Shown here in pieces: positions 32,875-45,100 of a DNA stretch of 64,000 nt (position 1 is its first letter; every line of letters begins with the position of its first letter). The stretch spans positions 372,001 through 436,000 of the forward strand of contig JAACJK010000168.1 in NCBI GenBank assembly GCA_013368325.1, in the 5' to 3' direction. The stretch is from Ephemerocybe angulata. Taxonomy: Eukaryota; Basidiomycota; Agaricomycetes; Agaricales; Psathyrellaceae. A model generated the notes under the pieces. The model searched no databases and was not told the origin of the DNA. It saw only the letters and a list, made by a program, of their open reading frames with translations. The position numbers and the translations under genes are program-made.

Positions 32875-34936
32875 TTACAGAATCCCCGAGTCCTTCAAGG
32901 CATTCTGGTTTATCGTCTCTTTTACAGCACAAAACACGAGACGTATATTCGTGGTATCACTTGCCTGCGTCAAACTGAAATAAAGCATAAGCATCGTGTA
33001 CAGGGGGAGGAGCCAAAGAGGGTAGTATGAGAGTCAACACGAAGGGCTCAACAACGCCAATGCATCTCGTCCCCAACGAGAAAACCTTCGCCCAAACCAC
33101 GAGGAAGAACAAGAGAGGGTTAACTGAACGGGACGACTTACTGGGGATACACGCTCAACCGAGCTCGGTTTGTCTGCATGAATTTCCAGAGGATGTATTT
33201 TGCACCCTTGTTGATATCCGGCCCGCCCGTGTACTCGGGGAAGTAGCGCTCCAGTGGGACCTATGATGCAGAGCAGTTAGCCAAAAGCTGGTGCGGCATA
33301 GAATCGATAATGGCAAGAAAATGAAAGCATAAATACGAAGGTGAACTACACAATATCGGGGCTCTTGGAAAGGAGGTAGTGTTTCAAATTCGTGGGAGCG
33401 TCCTGAAGGGGCGAGCTCTGAAAAAAGCGGTGACCGCCAGGGAAGAAATGGAGATGGGAAACAGGATTACACACCTTTGGCAGCTTGTTCTTGAACACAT
33501 CAATCTTGGTTAGGAACAAGATAATACTCGTTCGAAGGAACCAGCGTGAATTGATAACACTTTCAAAAAGAGCGAGGGATTGAGTCATGCGATTCTGCGA
33601 GGGTTTATCAGAATATGACGGGTTAATATGACCAAAGAGGGGGCAGTGGAAGTATGGTAAGAGGCGTTGTGGAGAGTGAGGTAACGTGTCGAGTGGAGCC
33701 CTTGTCCCGGCCCTTCCAATTAACGAAGACGCTACGTACCTGTGCCTTGTCCTCCAGAAGTACCTCATTGTACTCGCTCAGCGCAGTACAGAAGATGATG
33801 CTTGTGATACTCTCAAAACAGTGTATCCACTTCTTCCGCTCTCAGCGCTGGCTGCCCACATCGATTATGCGGATTCTAAAAGGGCTCGTGAGTGCCAGCT
33901 CGTAGTAATGAGCGAAAGAAGCGGAAGGCAAGAGAGGATATAGTAGGGGAAGCGAGGAAAGTCAAGTCAAGGCCGTAAGAGTCATGAATGTCCGAAGACG
34001 GGCAAAGCACTGAAGGAGAAAGGCTCACAGCAATGTCCCCATTGTGATGTCCGTCTCCGTAATGCCCACAGGCTCGTGATGAGCACGCAGAACGTCACTC
34101 TCGGTGGGCAGGTACCCGGGTGCACCTATTCGCAGCACCCCTTTGAAGAAGCTTTGGGATGCCATCTGAAGTGTTAGCATAATAAACGTGAAAAGCAGAT
34201 GATACGCACTGCGGCTCCAGATTCAAAAGGTCCCAATCTTCTGAATGAGTATTCATAAGCGTCAGTATAGCAGGATCGTTCCAGAGCTGATGAATTGTCT
34301 CAGCCATATCTGGATAGAAATTCGGAACCCATCCCTCCTCCCCCTTCTCTACCTCCCAGGGCCCCGATGAATAAGCGAGAATCTTCTCTGCACGCCCGCC
34401 GTTGGCGTCGCCTGCGTACTCCAAACCAGCTTTCTGCATGAGTAGGACGAGCCTGCGCGCGCTGTCGAGGATGGTCTTGTAGATAACCGCACGGTATTCA
34501 GCGAGCTCCGCTGAGGAAAGGCCGTTCCCGTGAATTATCCTAATTTGCTTGAGGATGGTGGATTTGTCGGACTCGACGGACCCTGTAGGTGGAAGTAAGC
34601 GCCCATTGTAAGTAAGAAACAGATGTGAGGTGGGCCGAAAGCTGGCAGTCCCAGCAGCAAGGTCGGGAGCGTCAACAAGGCCGGTAGTACGATAGTATCA
34701 CGTAGAATGAGAAAGGTAAAGAGTAGAAAAGACATGAGGAGACATGAATGAGCAGGACATCCTGCCACCTAGCCCTCATCCGCGACCGAAGCTCACTACG
34801 CACCTAATAGCAACACACGACACTCCCGTTTCAACCTCATGCTATCCTTCTCGATTTGAGCGTCGATCTCGTCTGAGCGACGCTTCCTAGCGCGCTCGCG
34901 ACGTTTCCTCGATATCATCGATATGGTGCTACCCAT
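32875..34936 (-). pseudogene. Heterotrimeric G-protein alpha subunit with degenerate motifs and an in-frame stop
   Basis: Seven exons join in phase: 34804-34936, 34206-34582, 34029-34165, 33740-33884, 33475-33594, 33142-33260 and 32875-32974, total 377 codons including the stop. The architecture is that of a G-alpha: MGSTIS (myristoylation-type Gly2, but no Cys3), SDEIDAQIEKDS, helical domain, [39 protein letters not shown], and the end KDSGIL. The GTP-binding motifs are altered. The P-loop is GSVESDKS instead of GxGESGKS. Switch I has VLRAHHEPVGI, so the catalytic Arg is His and the Mg-binding Thr is Pro. G3 is DVGSQ instead of DVGGQ. G4 is TKID instead of NKxD. A TGA sits at 33842-33844, right after DVGSQR. 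Introns 1 and 3-6 are 144-221 nt, long for this region. Either a pseudogene or a diverged relative with a sequencing error at one base. Confidence 0.8.
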
Positions 34937-35987
34937 CCCCGCTCCTTTGGGTGGTGTTCTGTGTGGTAGGCGCGCGAGGGCCGTAAATCTACGCCCAGTC
35001 AAACTAAAGGCGTCAGGCTGACAGTCGACACTTGGACTGGTGTGCGAGTACCGCTTAGCGTAGAGGTAGAGGAGGTTGTCGGGCGCTCTCCACGTGCTCT
35101 TTCGAACTGTGGTGGTGAACACGAAAAGAGAAGCGAATGGGTGTGTCACCCGCTGCTTACGGGATTTAGCACATCCTGTCAACATCCCGTAAAAATGGGG
35201 CGATGGCGGAGCTTGATCCTGGGGAAACGGACGACGCCGGGATAAGGTGGAGGAAGTTGGAACAGCAGTAAAATCTGTCTTACAGCTAAGATAGTCAACT
35301 AGTCACGACTCACGACTTATTGTGTATTGTATTACAACACTTGAGTCGCTGCAGGAGAGGAATAATGGATCCTGACGGTCGCCCCGGAGTGCCCGGCGAT
35401 CCCTTCCACGTTAAAGCGGCTTTCCTTGAAAAGTCAATGTACTTGCTTCCTCATACCGATGAAGGTAAAGGAATGGTGTCCAAGGAGCTCCGATCTTGCG
35501 ATTCTTCGGTGTGAAGCTACCTTTCAAGACAGGCCGTTACAGATTAGATTAAGTAGATGGTGATTAGATTAGATGTCCCTATCCTCTTGATGGGATCAGT
35601 TTTCACGCTTTTTTCGGTTGGCTTTGGCCCAGTTCAGCCTTACGTCCTACCATCATGCCCAACGACGCTTTCGCCTTATCCTCGCCGCAAAGGAGCAACT
35701 ACAGTCTGGCCAAGAGCTCTAATATTTATATTCAGATCGAAGAATTGGATATTGTCAGGTTGGGCGAGTCTGAAAGATCGAATTTAGGACGAGAGCGAGA
35801 AGGAAAAGCTAAGATAACCGTATGTTCTCTACTACCCTATCGCCTCGTGCGATTCAAATTCCGTTCTGAGCAGAGAACGGTAATCTGCGACCTAATTTCC
35901 CCTCATTAGATACAGGGTGTTATTTCATACGTTGTCGTCATACGGGTAATATCAAGAAGATAGCAATGGGCCGGCCAACAACACGTT
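34937..35987. other. Gap between the G-alpha gene and TPR-CHAT gene 1
   Basis: Small open frames on the plus strand (35,365-35,511 and 35,655-35,909) have no recognisable domain. Nothing else is supported. Confidence 0.4.
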
Positions 35988-38900
35988 TCAGTAGCCAAAG
36001 TGGACAAACGGTACCCAAGCGAGCAGTGAGTGCTCAGAGTTGTCAAGGCGCTGTCTCAGCTGCTGAGTAGCATGGTGTAGCGCATGCGCGGAAAGCGTCG
36101 CGTCGAAGGTATCACCGCTATCGCCTTTCCTACGGGAGAAGATGAAGTCGTAGAAGTCGGTTGCGACCTCCTGCGCGGGTCGGTCCCCAATCGACCACAT
36201 TGTGGCTACCACTCGACGGTATCCCGCCGCGAGCATCCCCGCTGCGAGATGGACAGCTTCGTCAGATATCTTCTCGTCGCCCGTGCTCGTCTGACAGGCA
36301 GACAGGAAAGCGAGGTCGGCGTTCTTGAGATCCGACTTGAGGATGGTACCAAGCTCAAGAGAACCGCGGTGGAAGATGAAACGGCTCTGGAGTGGCTCTG
36401 CCGCATTCTGAGATCCGTGGCATGCGAGATGGATGCTGCTGAAGTCCAGCATGCTCTCGACACAGCGGTCCACAGACATTTCGTCTCCTTCGAGCTTCAG
36501 AACCCTCACAGCGTGCTCCTTGGCTCTGGTGAAGATCGCTCGTACCTCTCTCGTTGTACCGTGGATCGAGGAGGCACCAGGTGCGCTCGGCTGACTGGTG
36601 AGGAATAATCCTGATGCCTTCGTATCGATTCCTCGACAGTTCTTCACTCGATCGACGATCGCGGTGACGGTTGGGGTATAGGACGACACTACATAGTCGA
36701 GGGCGCTTTCAGCATCGTTGGCCTGTGAGTATATCCCAGCTGCGTGAAGCGGTAGGAAGGATAGAGGGCCAGTGGGGCACCACCAGATCCTGGGCAGCAC
36801 CTGTGCGTGCGTATTCTTTGCCTTCTGCTATGAAGGTTAGTCCTGTACTATATAGAAACATTGATAAATGCTTACCGAGATTGCTAAAGCGTCTAGCACC
36901 GGCTTGACCACATATTCCCACAGGCCTCGAAGTACCTGATGGACAGGAAGGCCAAGTTGACCAAACTTTCCTATGGGTGCCGACCGAATCCCTCTCCCCT
37001 CATCACCCTTCTCCTCTCCCCGAACACGCAGGTGATGAGACATCAGCTGACGGTCCAAATCAGCCCGATATTTGCTAGCTAATTCAATAGAAAAGTTGGG
37101 AAGATGGACGTGAACCGGTTCATTGAGGCCAGCCAAGAGCGCGATCGCATCACATCGATTCCCGTCAAGATTAATGACGACAACGGGTCCTGACTCTGGG
37201 AGGTTCTGGAGAAGGGTGGAACATGGAATTGGCTTGAGGAAGCTCTCAAACCCAGGTATCGCCCTCGCCTCCATGAGGAGGTCATCCCACCGCTTCGCAA
37301 GCTTCAAATGTGCGTGAGCTTCATCCTCCACTGTGACCTTCTCTGAGATATGCATGCTGATGTCTCGTTGAGTCCGAGACGATCCGGCGGTCTCGAGTTG
37401 CTTTGAGACCTCACGAATCACCTGTGCAAGAGGCCCGTTGCAGATTTGTAAGTCGCTGAGCGGGGTCCGGAGGTTGTTCAATTGGTTCCAGACAAGACAA
37501 CGCCCTTGTTCAAGCCTCTCCAGCGCCATATCTGCCCTATCCGTGCCGCATGCCGCAGCAGCCGCTTCAAGAGCTATGCCGGACGTGGTTTGAAGTTGAG
37601 CGTGACGTCCTCGGACGGTCTGCTCGAGGCCCGCTATCAATGTCGTAAGGCCAATAGCGACGTCGAACGCATGTAAAGTCTCGGTGGAACGTGGATAGTG
37701 AAGCCTAAGCAGCCGGGCCCAGGCTGCAGCCGCTGTCAGCTTGACCTGCGGAGAGCCAGAGGGACTGGTAGCTGCAGCCTGGTAGTGGAATATGGCCTCT
37801 CCCAGGTCAGCATCAGTTTTCCCCCAGGAGAAGCGTCGCCTGTATGAGAATGCGAGGTTGCTGTGTATGCCAGGGGTGGCTGAGTAACCGGGGGGAGAGA
37901 GCTTCAGTGCTCTCTGCTGCACAGAGATGGCTTCCGAGACACCTGATATGTCCTTGGTCTGTTCTGAGCGGCGCGATAGCGAACTTCCAAGGTTCGCGAG
38001 TTGCGAAGGAATGTTGGGGTGGCCTTCAGGGGTGAGATCTACGACTTTCTTGTATGCCTTGATGGATTCATTGATGTCCGAAATATTTCTCGTCTGCTCG
38101 AAGGAAAAAGTATACGAGTTCCCGAGATCTTGGAACATGACAATCAGGCTGGCGTGGTCTGTCGGAGTGAGCTCTATTGCCCTCTTCTGCACTGAGATCG
38201 CTTCAGAAATATCAGGGAGCTCTCCAGTGCGTTCAAAGCGACGACTAAGCGAGCTTCCGAGGCTTGTGAGGCGTGATGGCAAATCTGCATGGTTCTCTGC
38301 AGTTATATCCACAGCCTTCCGTTGCACAGAGATGGCTTCAGAGACGTCTGCAACCTCACCAGTCCGTTCAAAGCGACAGTTCAAGAAGACGCCAAGGTCG
38401 TTCAAGAAGGTGGGGAGCTCGGGGTGTTTGCGCGGGGTGACTCCCACCGCTTTCTGCTGCCCTGCGATGGCTTCAGAAATGTCGGAAAGGTCACCAGTTC
38501 GGTCAAAGCGGGATCGGAGGGACAGCCCAAGGTTGTTGAGCATGATAGGATATTTGGCATGACCCTCAGGAGTCGAATCACGAGCCTCCCTCTGCAATGC
38601 TATGGCTTCATTGATGTCCGTAAGCTCTCCTGTGCGTTCGAAGCGAAATCTGAGCGAGTTGCCAAGATTGCTGAGTATGGCGTACTGGTCGGGACTTCCC
38701 TGCGGAATGAGCTTGGCAGCTTTGCGCTTTGCTTCAATGGCTTCTTCGATATGTGATAGGTCGCCGGTTCGCTCAAAGTAGCGGTGCAAGGAGCTTCCGA
38801 CGTTGGCGAGGCGTGGAGGAAGCTCCTTATCGCCACGAGGAGAGAGATTTACTGCTTTTTGGTATGCTGAAATGGCCCCGGAGATGTCTGAAAGGTCGCC

Positions 38901-40033
38901 CGTCCGTTCGAAGCGACATTCGAATGAGGAACCTAGGTAATTCAGAATGAAAGGTAGTGATGCGTTTCCCCGGGGAGTAAGCGCTACTGCTCTTTCTTGC
39001 GACTGCCAGTCTGCTTGAAGAGGCCCTTTAATGCAACGCCGAGATTGGTGAGCATGGAAGGGAGGTTAACATCGTCACGAGGGGTTCCGTCAACTGCTCT
39101 TCGCTGCATGGAAATGGATTCATCGAGATCAGACCTTTCGCCCGTGTGTTGAAAGCGAGATCTCAGTGCAAGCCCGAGGTTGGTTAACATGAAAGGATGG
39201 GCCTCTGCGGTGAGCGCTATTGCTTTTTTCTGCAGCGCGATCGCCTCGGACAGGTCTGAGAGACTGCCAGTAAGATTGGAGCGCATGTTTAGAGCGATCC
39301 CCAGGTTGAGGAGCATGACAGGCCGATGTTCATGGCTGTCAGTGGTGCACTCCACCGCTCGGCGGAGTATTAAGAGGGCTTCTGTGATATCTGAGGGATC
39401 ATCTCTCTGATGGAAGGCATGCAACCGCTCCATGCCGCTTTCATATAAACGGGTTGCATGAGCTACATGGGGCCATCAGAAAGCTATTCGATGGTTCACA
39501 AGATAGGATTCTCACCGGAATCTACCTCTGGAGAAGTCTTAAATGGTTTCTCGCCAATTTCCAGTGAAATGGTCAGCGCCATTTGTGGATCGCACGTATT
39601 CATTTTCTGGCGGAGACCTATGTGATATGGTAGGTTAAAAACTCAATTTCCATCGTCGTATCGCGGCCAATGGACTGCTCACCGCTTGCCTTGGAGGCTC
39701 GCATCTTCGCGATGTCTAAATGTGCCAGTCCGATATTCGTACCATCTTCACGCTTGACGATACAGGCGAGACTATCCACTTCAATAGGACTCCAAGGCAA
39801 GTATCAGTCATGAGAGACGTATGTGAGCACACGGATGGCCACTCACAGCTCGATCAAGCCTATCCTCTCCCAATGCAGCGACGATGAGTGGGTCAGCACG
39901 AAGCACTTTCCCCCGGGCCAAGCAGGGAAACCGGCGATCCAGAGCTCGACCAGGTTCAGCGTGCGCCCGTATCTGTTGAAGTCGTCCGTATGGTCGACCA
40001 GAATATCTAACCAGATAGTGTGAGTGGGGCTTT
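35988..40033 (-). CDS. TPR-CHAT protease (gene 1), with a frameshift in the repeat array
   Basis: Rebuilt exons: 39847-40033, 39683-39789, 39516-39617, 36876-39462 and 35988-36800. N-terminal exons beyond 40,033 are unresolved. The first part (IWLDILVDHTDDF...LVELWIAGFP) forms a domain shared with gene 2, possibly C2-like. Then come about 12 TPR-like units of 45 residues (typical unit end FERTGELSDISE). The last exon is the CHAT domain, from LPRIWWCPTGPLSFLPLHAAG, with the dyad His in LACHGSQ (36417-36419) and Cys in SACQTSTG (36294-36296). Near 38,994 the frame breaks inside a TPR unit: KQTG is followed directly by sequence for SQERAVALTP in another frame, consistent with a loss of about 28 nt. 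Without repair the protein would end at 38984 and lack the protease. CHAT domains are clan CD, caspase/separase-like. Divergent from gene 2. Confidence 0.75.
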
Positions 40034-42116
40034 CTGCGTGTATGCGTTGGCTTACTCTACAGACCTGTTATGATCAGCGGCCTGGCGACGTTCGTCGGTC
40101 TGTGAATTGTGTCTTATTACGATGAGATATGGCTTAGCTACCTTTCTCCGGGAGTGCCATTTCTGCATGAACGACTGTTAGTATGTCAGGGTCTGGGCTT
40201 GCAAATGAGGATGGAACCATTGACGTACCTCTTTTGAGCCATCCGACTTAGCGGCGATGTTCGAGACTAGGGTCAGGGATTCAGAAGATAAAATCAAGCA
40301 CTGGGGGAATACTCACAAAGCGACGCCCTCTGTTATATGAGGAGACGATTCCATGACAAACATCACCATCCACCAAGCTAAGGTGACGTGCCGTAGCATA
40401 GTCCGGACTACGGATTAATTTACCTCCATCGGCACAACGTTGCTCACTAGAATTGGCATAGCCTGGGCCCTGCTGCCTACTTACCTCCGCCCGGCGATTA
40501 GTATATCCGATATGGGCGCTAATTCTCCAGATACAGGTATATTATCAAGCCACAGCTCTGAGATGGAGCACTGCCTGCGCAATGTTTCCAGATCAAGCCA
40601 TTGAACCCGTGACGGATTTTCTTGCTTGTGTATCTAGCGAAAGTCTCTCAGTGACTTCGGCCTGCTCCAATTTAATTGCGATAGCACTACCAGCCCAGCT
40701 TCAGCACGTCGTTCCCGTACACACCGTGGGGAGACTGGTTTGAGTGAAACCGCCACTTATCTCGGCGTGCTTGAATTCAATATCGCATGTCGAATGAGGG
40801 TTTGTTGTTAACCCCAGCTCAGCCCTTGCTCCTTCCCTCAGGTGGAGCACCATACGCGATGCAAGAACCGGTGGAGACTAGAGGAACTGATCAGTGCTCA
40901 GAATCTCGTATTGATGGATTGTCAGTAGGAGCTCACATCGTTGTAACGGAGGTTAGCTGTGGCTAGAGAAGTGAAATGTATTTCTGGAGTGAGCGCCTAA
41001 GTGCGGAGCTAATGGCGAGAACGCACCGCCGCGAACGGGAGGACCAATCCGTTCAGCAAGGACATCACTTGGGTTGAATAGCCATGGTTAACCTTCTGTG
41101 AAGGGTACTGATAGAGCACGTTACAACACGCGAACCAGTCGATTGGTACGTGATATCCAGTAGTGCTTGAATCTGAACCATATTGAGAGTCCAGCGGTTA
41201 CGGCAATCGGTGTGAAGACACGTCCGCGGTTAGCTATGGTAAGTGAGAATGGGGTGTATACCTCGAACGCACGGAGACTGTTGTATATCAGCGACTGTGA
41301 ACTTGGTTTGTTCCCATGGCTATCTCATAAAAATGAGTTACACATATCCGAAATATTCTGGACTCGGAGAGAGCTGTCATCTTATTCATGCACATCACTT
41401 CGCCTTTTCAATATTACTGATGCCTTGTATTCTCGGAGTACAAGGCGTCCTATATTCAGAATCCCTTATACCAATGACATCCAGGGAACATCACAGTCGC
41501 CTTGTAAATCCAGGGTGAGTCGCGGCTGCCTCAGGCTGTGGTAGAAGGCTTCCCCAAGCATAGATTGAACTTAGTATGGTATAAAGCGAGAGGACGGGCA
41601 CAAATCAAATAGCAACAGTCGTATGACCCTTCATATGAACCGTAAGTGTGGGTGTGTAGAGCGGTTTGTGTAAGCGTGACAGTTAATGAGGCATGACAAT
41701 GATGCTGTCCAAGGCTGTGAGGTCGACATGCTATCCTCTCGGTCCCCGGATTGGGGATGCCTTGTATACGCCATAAAAACAAGGAAAGTACCCATAGCGG
41801 CGCTTACTTTAAATACTGTGACACATATAATGGCATCTATGCTAACAAGATCCCACTGTACAACGCCGCTATATTGAGGTCGACCTCGACATTGAATCTC
41901 AACGGTGAAGCCCATCATGGGGCAAGTAATGTGGGTTCTCGCCCTATATCACAGGATGGCGTAAACTTACTGATCGACAGAAGCTCACTCTTCACCGACA
42001 GCGAACCTGAAGCAAGGTACTGAGTAGTATTCCCCGTAGCGATATATGATCATTGAACTGATAGGCTATGTCCAGTAACTTGTACTTGAAGGGTAGATAT
42101 TACAACCAGCGCATAG
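40034..42116. promoter_or_regulatory. Divergent region between the TPR-CHAT genes, with unresolved 5' exons
   Basis: Both genes point outward from here, so their promoters must lie within this 2.1 kb. Each gene probably has several tiny N-terminal exons in it. On the minus strand candidates lie at 40,090-40,330. On the plus strand candidates lie at 41,170-41,240 and 41,860-42,015, the latter ending before gtactg. I could not join them in phase. No shared promoter motif was identified. Confidence 0.4.
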
Positions 42117-45100
42117 CCGTCCATGATCACTTTGGCTTATCTGACCTGGACAGATATTGCCTTCGAGCGCACCGACGCAATCGATGATGATAGCGCAATG
42201 TTAAACTTGACGGAGGTCCTGATCTTTGGTCTCCCGGATTCAGCAGAGGAAAAGATATTCACACTGGTCGAGGTTTCGCCGGGACGGTGGGAGATGAACG
42301 AGGCCATCCAGCTGTGCGTAAATCTCTTTACTGATGCCAGAAAACGACTGAGTCTCAGCCTCAAGTCATCCCAACCCAGATTCTGATGGAATCGATTTCG
42401 TTGTCAAGAGCGGACAGAGCGAACATGTTGCGTTCGTGCACCTGGACGCCCCCAGAATGAGAAACTCTAAGCTGGAATTCGAAAACGGTAAACCATATCT
42501 AAAACTCTGATTTACGGACTGACGCTGAACAAATGGCCTAAAAGGACTCAGTCAGGGGATGAAGATGTGGGATTTACGCTTCCAACTGACTATTTCGATG
42601 AAGGTGGTTGATATTCCATCAGAAAGCATTCAGCGGCAGTATGGTGAGCGTTTTCGTAGTGCATGGATTGTATTCCTTTTAATATAGACGTCACAGAACA
42701 ATTATGCGACTATGGTTATCGGCGATTTGATGCATTCGTACAGACTGGCAACGTTTGCGACCTCACTGAAGCTAGCTCGGCACTGCACAAAGCGCTAGAG
42801 CTCACCCCACCGGGTCATTCCTACCTGCCTTCCCACCTTCACTATCTCGGAATGTCGCTCCGATGTCACTTTGAGCAAACGGGTAGGTCCTCGGACATTA
42901 CCAAAGCCATCTTAGTTCAGCGAAGGGCACTCTCTCTCACCCCAACGGGTCATCCCAACCTGCTACTCCGACTCAACAAACTCGACGACTCGCTCGAATG
43001 TCGCTTTCAGCTGACGGGTGATCTTTCGGACATTGCCGAAGTGATATCGGTACAGATGAGAGCGCTGGAGCTTACCCGTCATGGTCACGCAGACCTGCCT
43101 ATCTGGCTGAACAGCCTAGGACGATCACTCACCCGGCGCTTTCGGAAGACGGGCGAGCTCTCGGATATTACAAATGCAATTTCAATCCAACAGAGAGCGG
43201 TCGATCTCACTCCTCAGGGGGATGCAAACCTACCCGGCCGATTCGGCAGCCTGGCCTTATCACTCGGCCTTCGCTTTCAATGGACCGGCGAGCTCTTGGA
43301 CATTACCAGAGCGATCTCTCTGCAACAGAGGGCAGTTGATCTCGCTCCGCAGGATCATCCCCAACTGCTCAAACTATTAAGCAACTTGGGATCATTCCTT
43401 GCGGATCGCTTTGGACGGACGGGTGAGCTCTCGGATGTCACAGATGCGATAGATGTGCTGCGGAGGGCGGTCGACCCTGCCCCCCAGGGTCATCCCTCCC
43501 TGCCTGCCTGGCTCAGCAACCTGGGAGCATCACTCACCCATCGCTTTGAATGCACAGGCGAGCTGTCGGACATTAACGAAGCAATAGCAGTGCAGCAGAG
43601 AGCTGTGGACCTCGCTCCTAAGGGTCACGCTAACCTGCCGTCCTGGCTCAACAACCTGGGGGGATCACTCAACTGCCGATTTGAACGGACGGGCGAGCTG
43701 TCGGATATTACCAAAGCGATATCGATGCGACAGAGAGCGATAGACCTCATTCCTCAGGGTCACGTTTCCCTACCTATCTACTTGAACGGCCTGGCAGGAT
43801 CACTCACCCGCCGCTTTGAATGCACGGGCGAGCTCTCTGAAATTAACCAGGCAATATCGGCGCTGCAGAGAGCGGTGGCACACACTCCCGAGGGACACGT
43901 TCATATGCCTAGCCACCTCACTAATCTCGGAAACTCGTTCGCCATTCGCTTTGGACATACGGCCGAGCTCTCGGACCTCACTGAAGCGATCTCTGTTCAG
44001 CGGAGGGCGGTGAACCTCGCTCCTCAAGGCCACCGTTATCTGCCTGGCTGGCTTAACAACCTAGGTGGATCACTCCAACAGCGATATTTTGCGACCAGAG
44101 CGCTTTCGGACATCACCGAAGCGATCTCTGCACATCAGAAGGCGGTCGATCTCACTCCTCAGGGTCATCCCGACCTACCCGGCTGGCTCAATAACCTAGG
44201 AATATCACTCACGTGGCACTCTAAACGGACCAATAAGATCTCAGATATATCTGAGGTGATCTTAGTGCAGCGTAGAGCGGTGGACCTTGCTCCCCAGGGT
44301 CACGCTGGCCTGGCTGGCTGGCTCAACAACCTGTCAGATTCACTCACCCGTCGCTTTCTAGAGACTCACGAGCTCGGGGATATTGCTGAGGCTGTCTCAA
44401 CCCAACTGAGAGCGGTCGATCTTACTCCCAAGGGTCATCCCTCCCTGCCCGTTCGACTCGGAGGCCTTGCATCATCACTATACTGCCGCTCTCTGTTTAC
44501 ATGTGACAATGGAGATCGGGAAGAAAGTCTAAGACTTTTCAAAGCCGCAGCTCTCTGCACGGCTGGATCTCCGGGAACCAAGCTGCTTGCTGCTAAACGT
44601 TGGGCTAAAGAGTTGATTCAACTTTGTCCCCAACCATCAACCGAAATCGTACTCGCTTTCGACACCGCGTTGGACTCAGTTGGGTTGATCGCAGGTCTCG
44701 AGCGAACAGTACGGGGCCGATATACGCAACTTGAAAACATTTCTGGTCTAGCTCTTGAGGCGGCTGCCGCTGCTTTCGGGATCGATAGAGCGGATAAGGC
44801 GTTGGAGTGGCTCGAACAAGGGCGTTGCCTTGTTTGGACCCAACTGAACAGTCTCCGCACACCGCTCGATGATTTACGCGTCCACAACAAGGGGCTCGCA
44901 AAAAAAATTGACGCCATCTCCAGGCAGCTCGACAACGCCGGATCGTCTCGGGGCGCACCCGATATCGGCATGTCACTGGAAGAGAAAATATCGCTGGAGG
45001 ATGAAGCTCGTGTGCATTTGGGTCTTGTGGGGCAGTGGAATGACGTCCTTAGAACGGCGAGAGCGATCCCGGGCTTCCAGTCCTTCCTGATGCCATCACC

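Noticed and set aside
37927..38562. 211-codon plus-strand frame opposite the TPR array of gene 1
   Set aside because: It is the regular antisense shadow of the repeats. The minus-strand frame has the TPR and CHAT signatures.
42663..42687. ATG at 42663 as the start of TPR-CHAT gene 2
   Set aside because: It lies in a 44-nt intron (gtgagc...aatatag). The exon begins at 42688 in phase with upstream exons that match gene 1.
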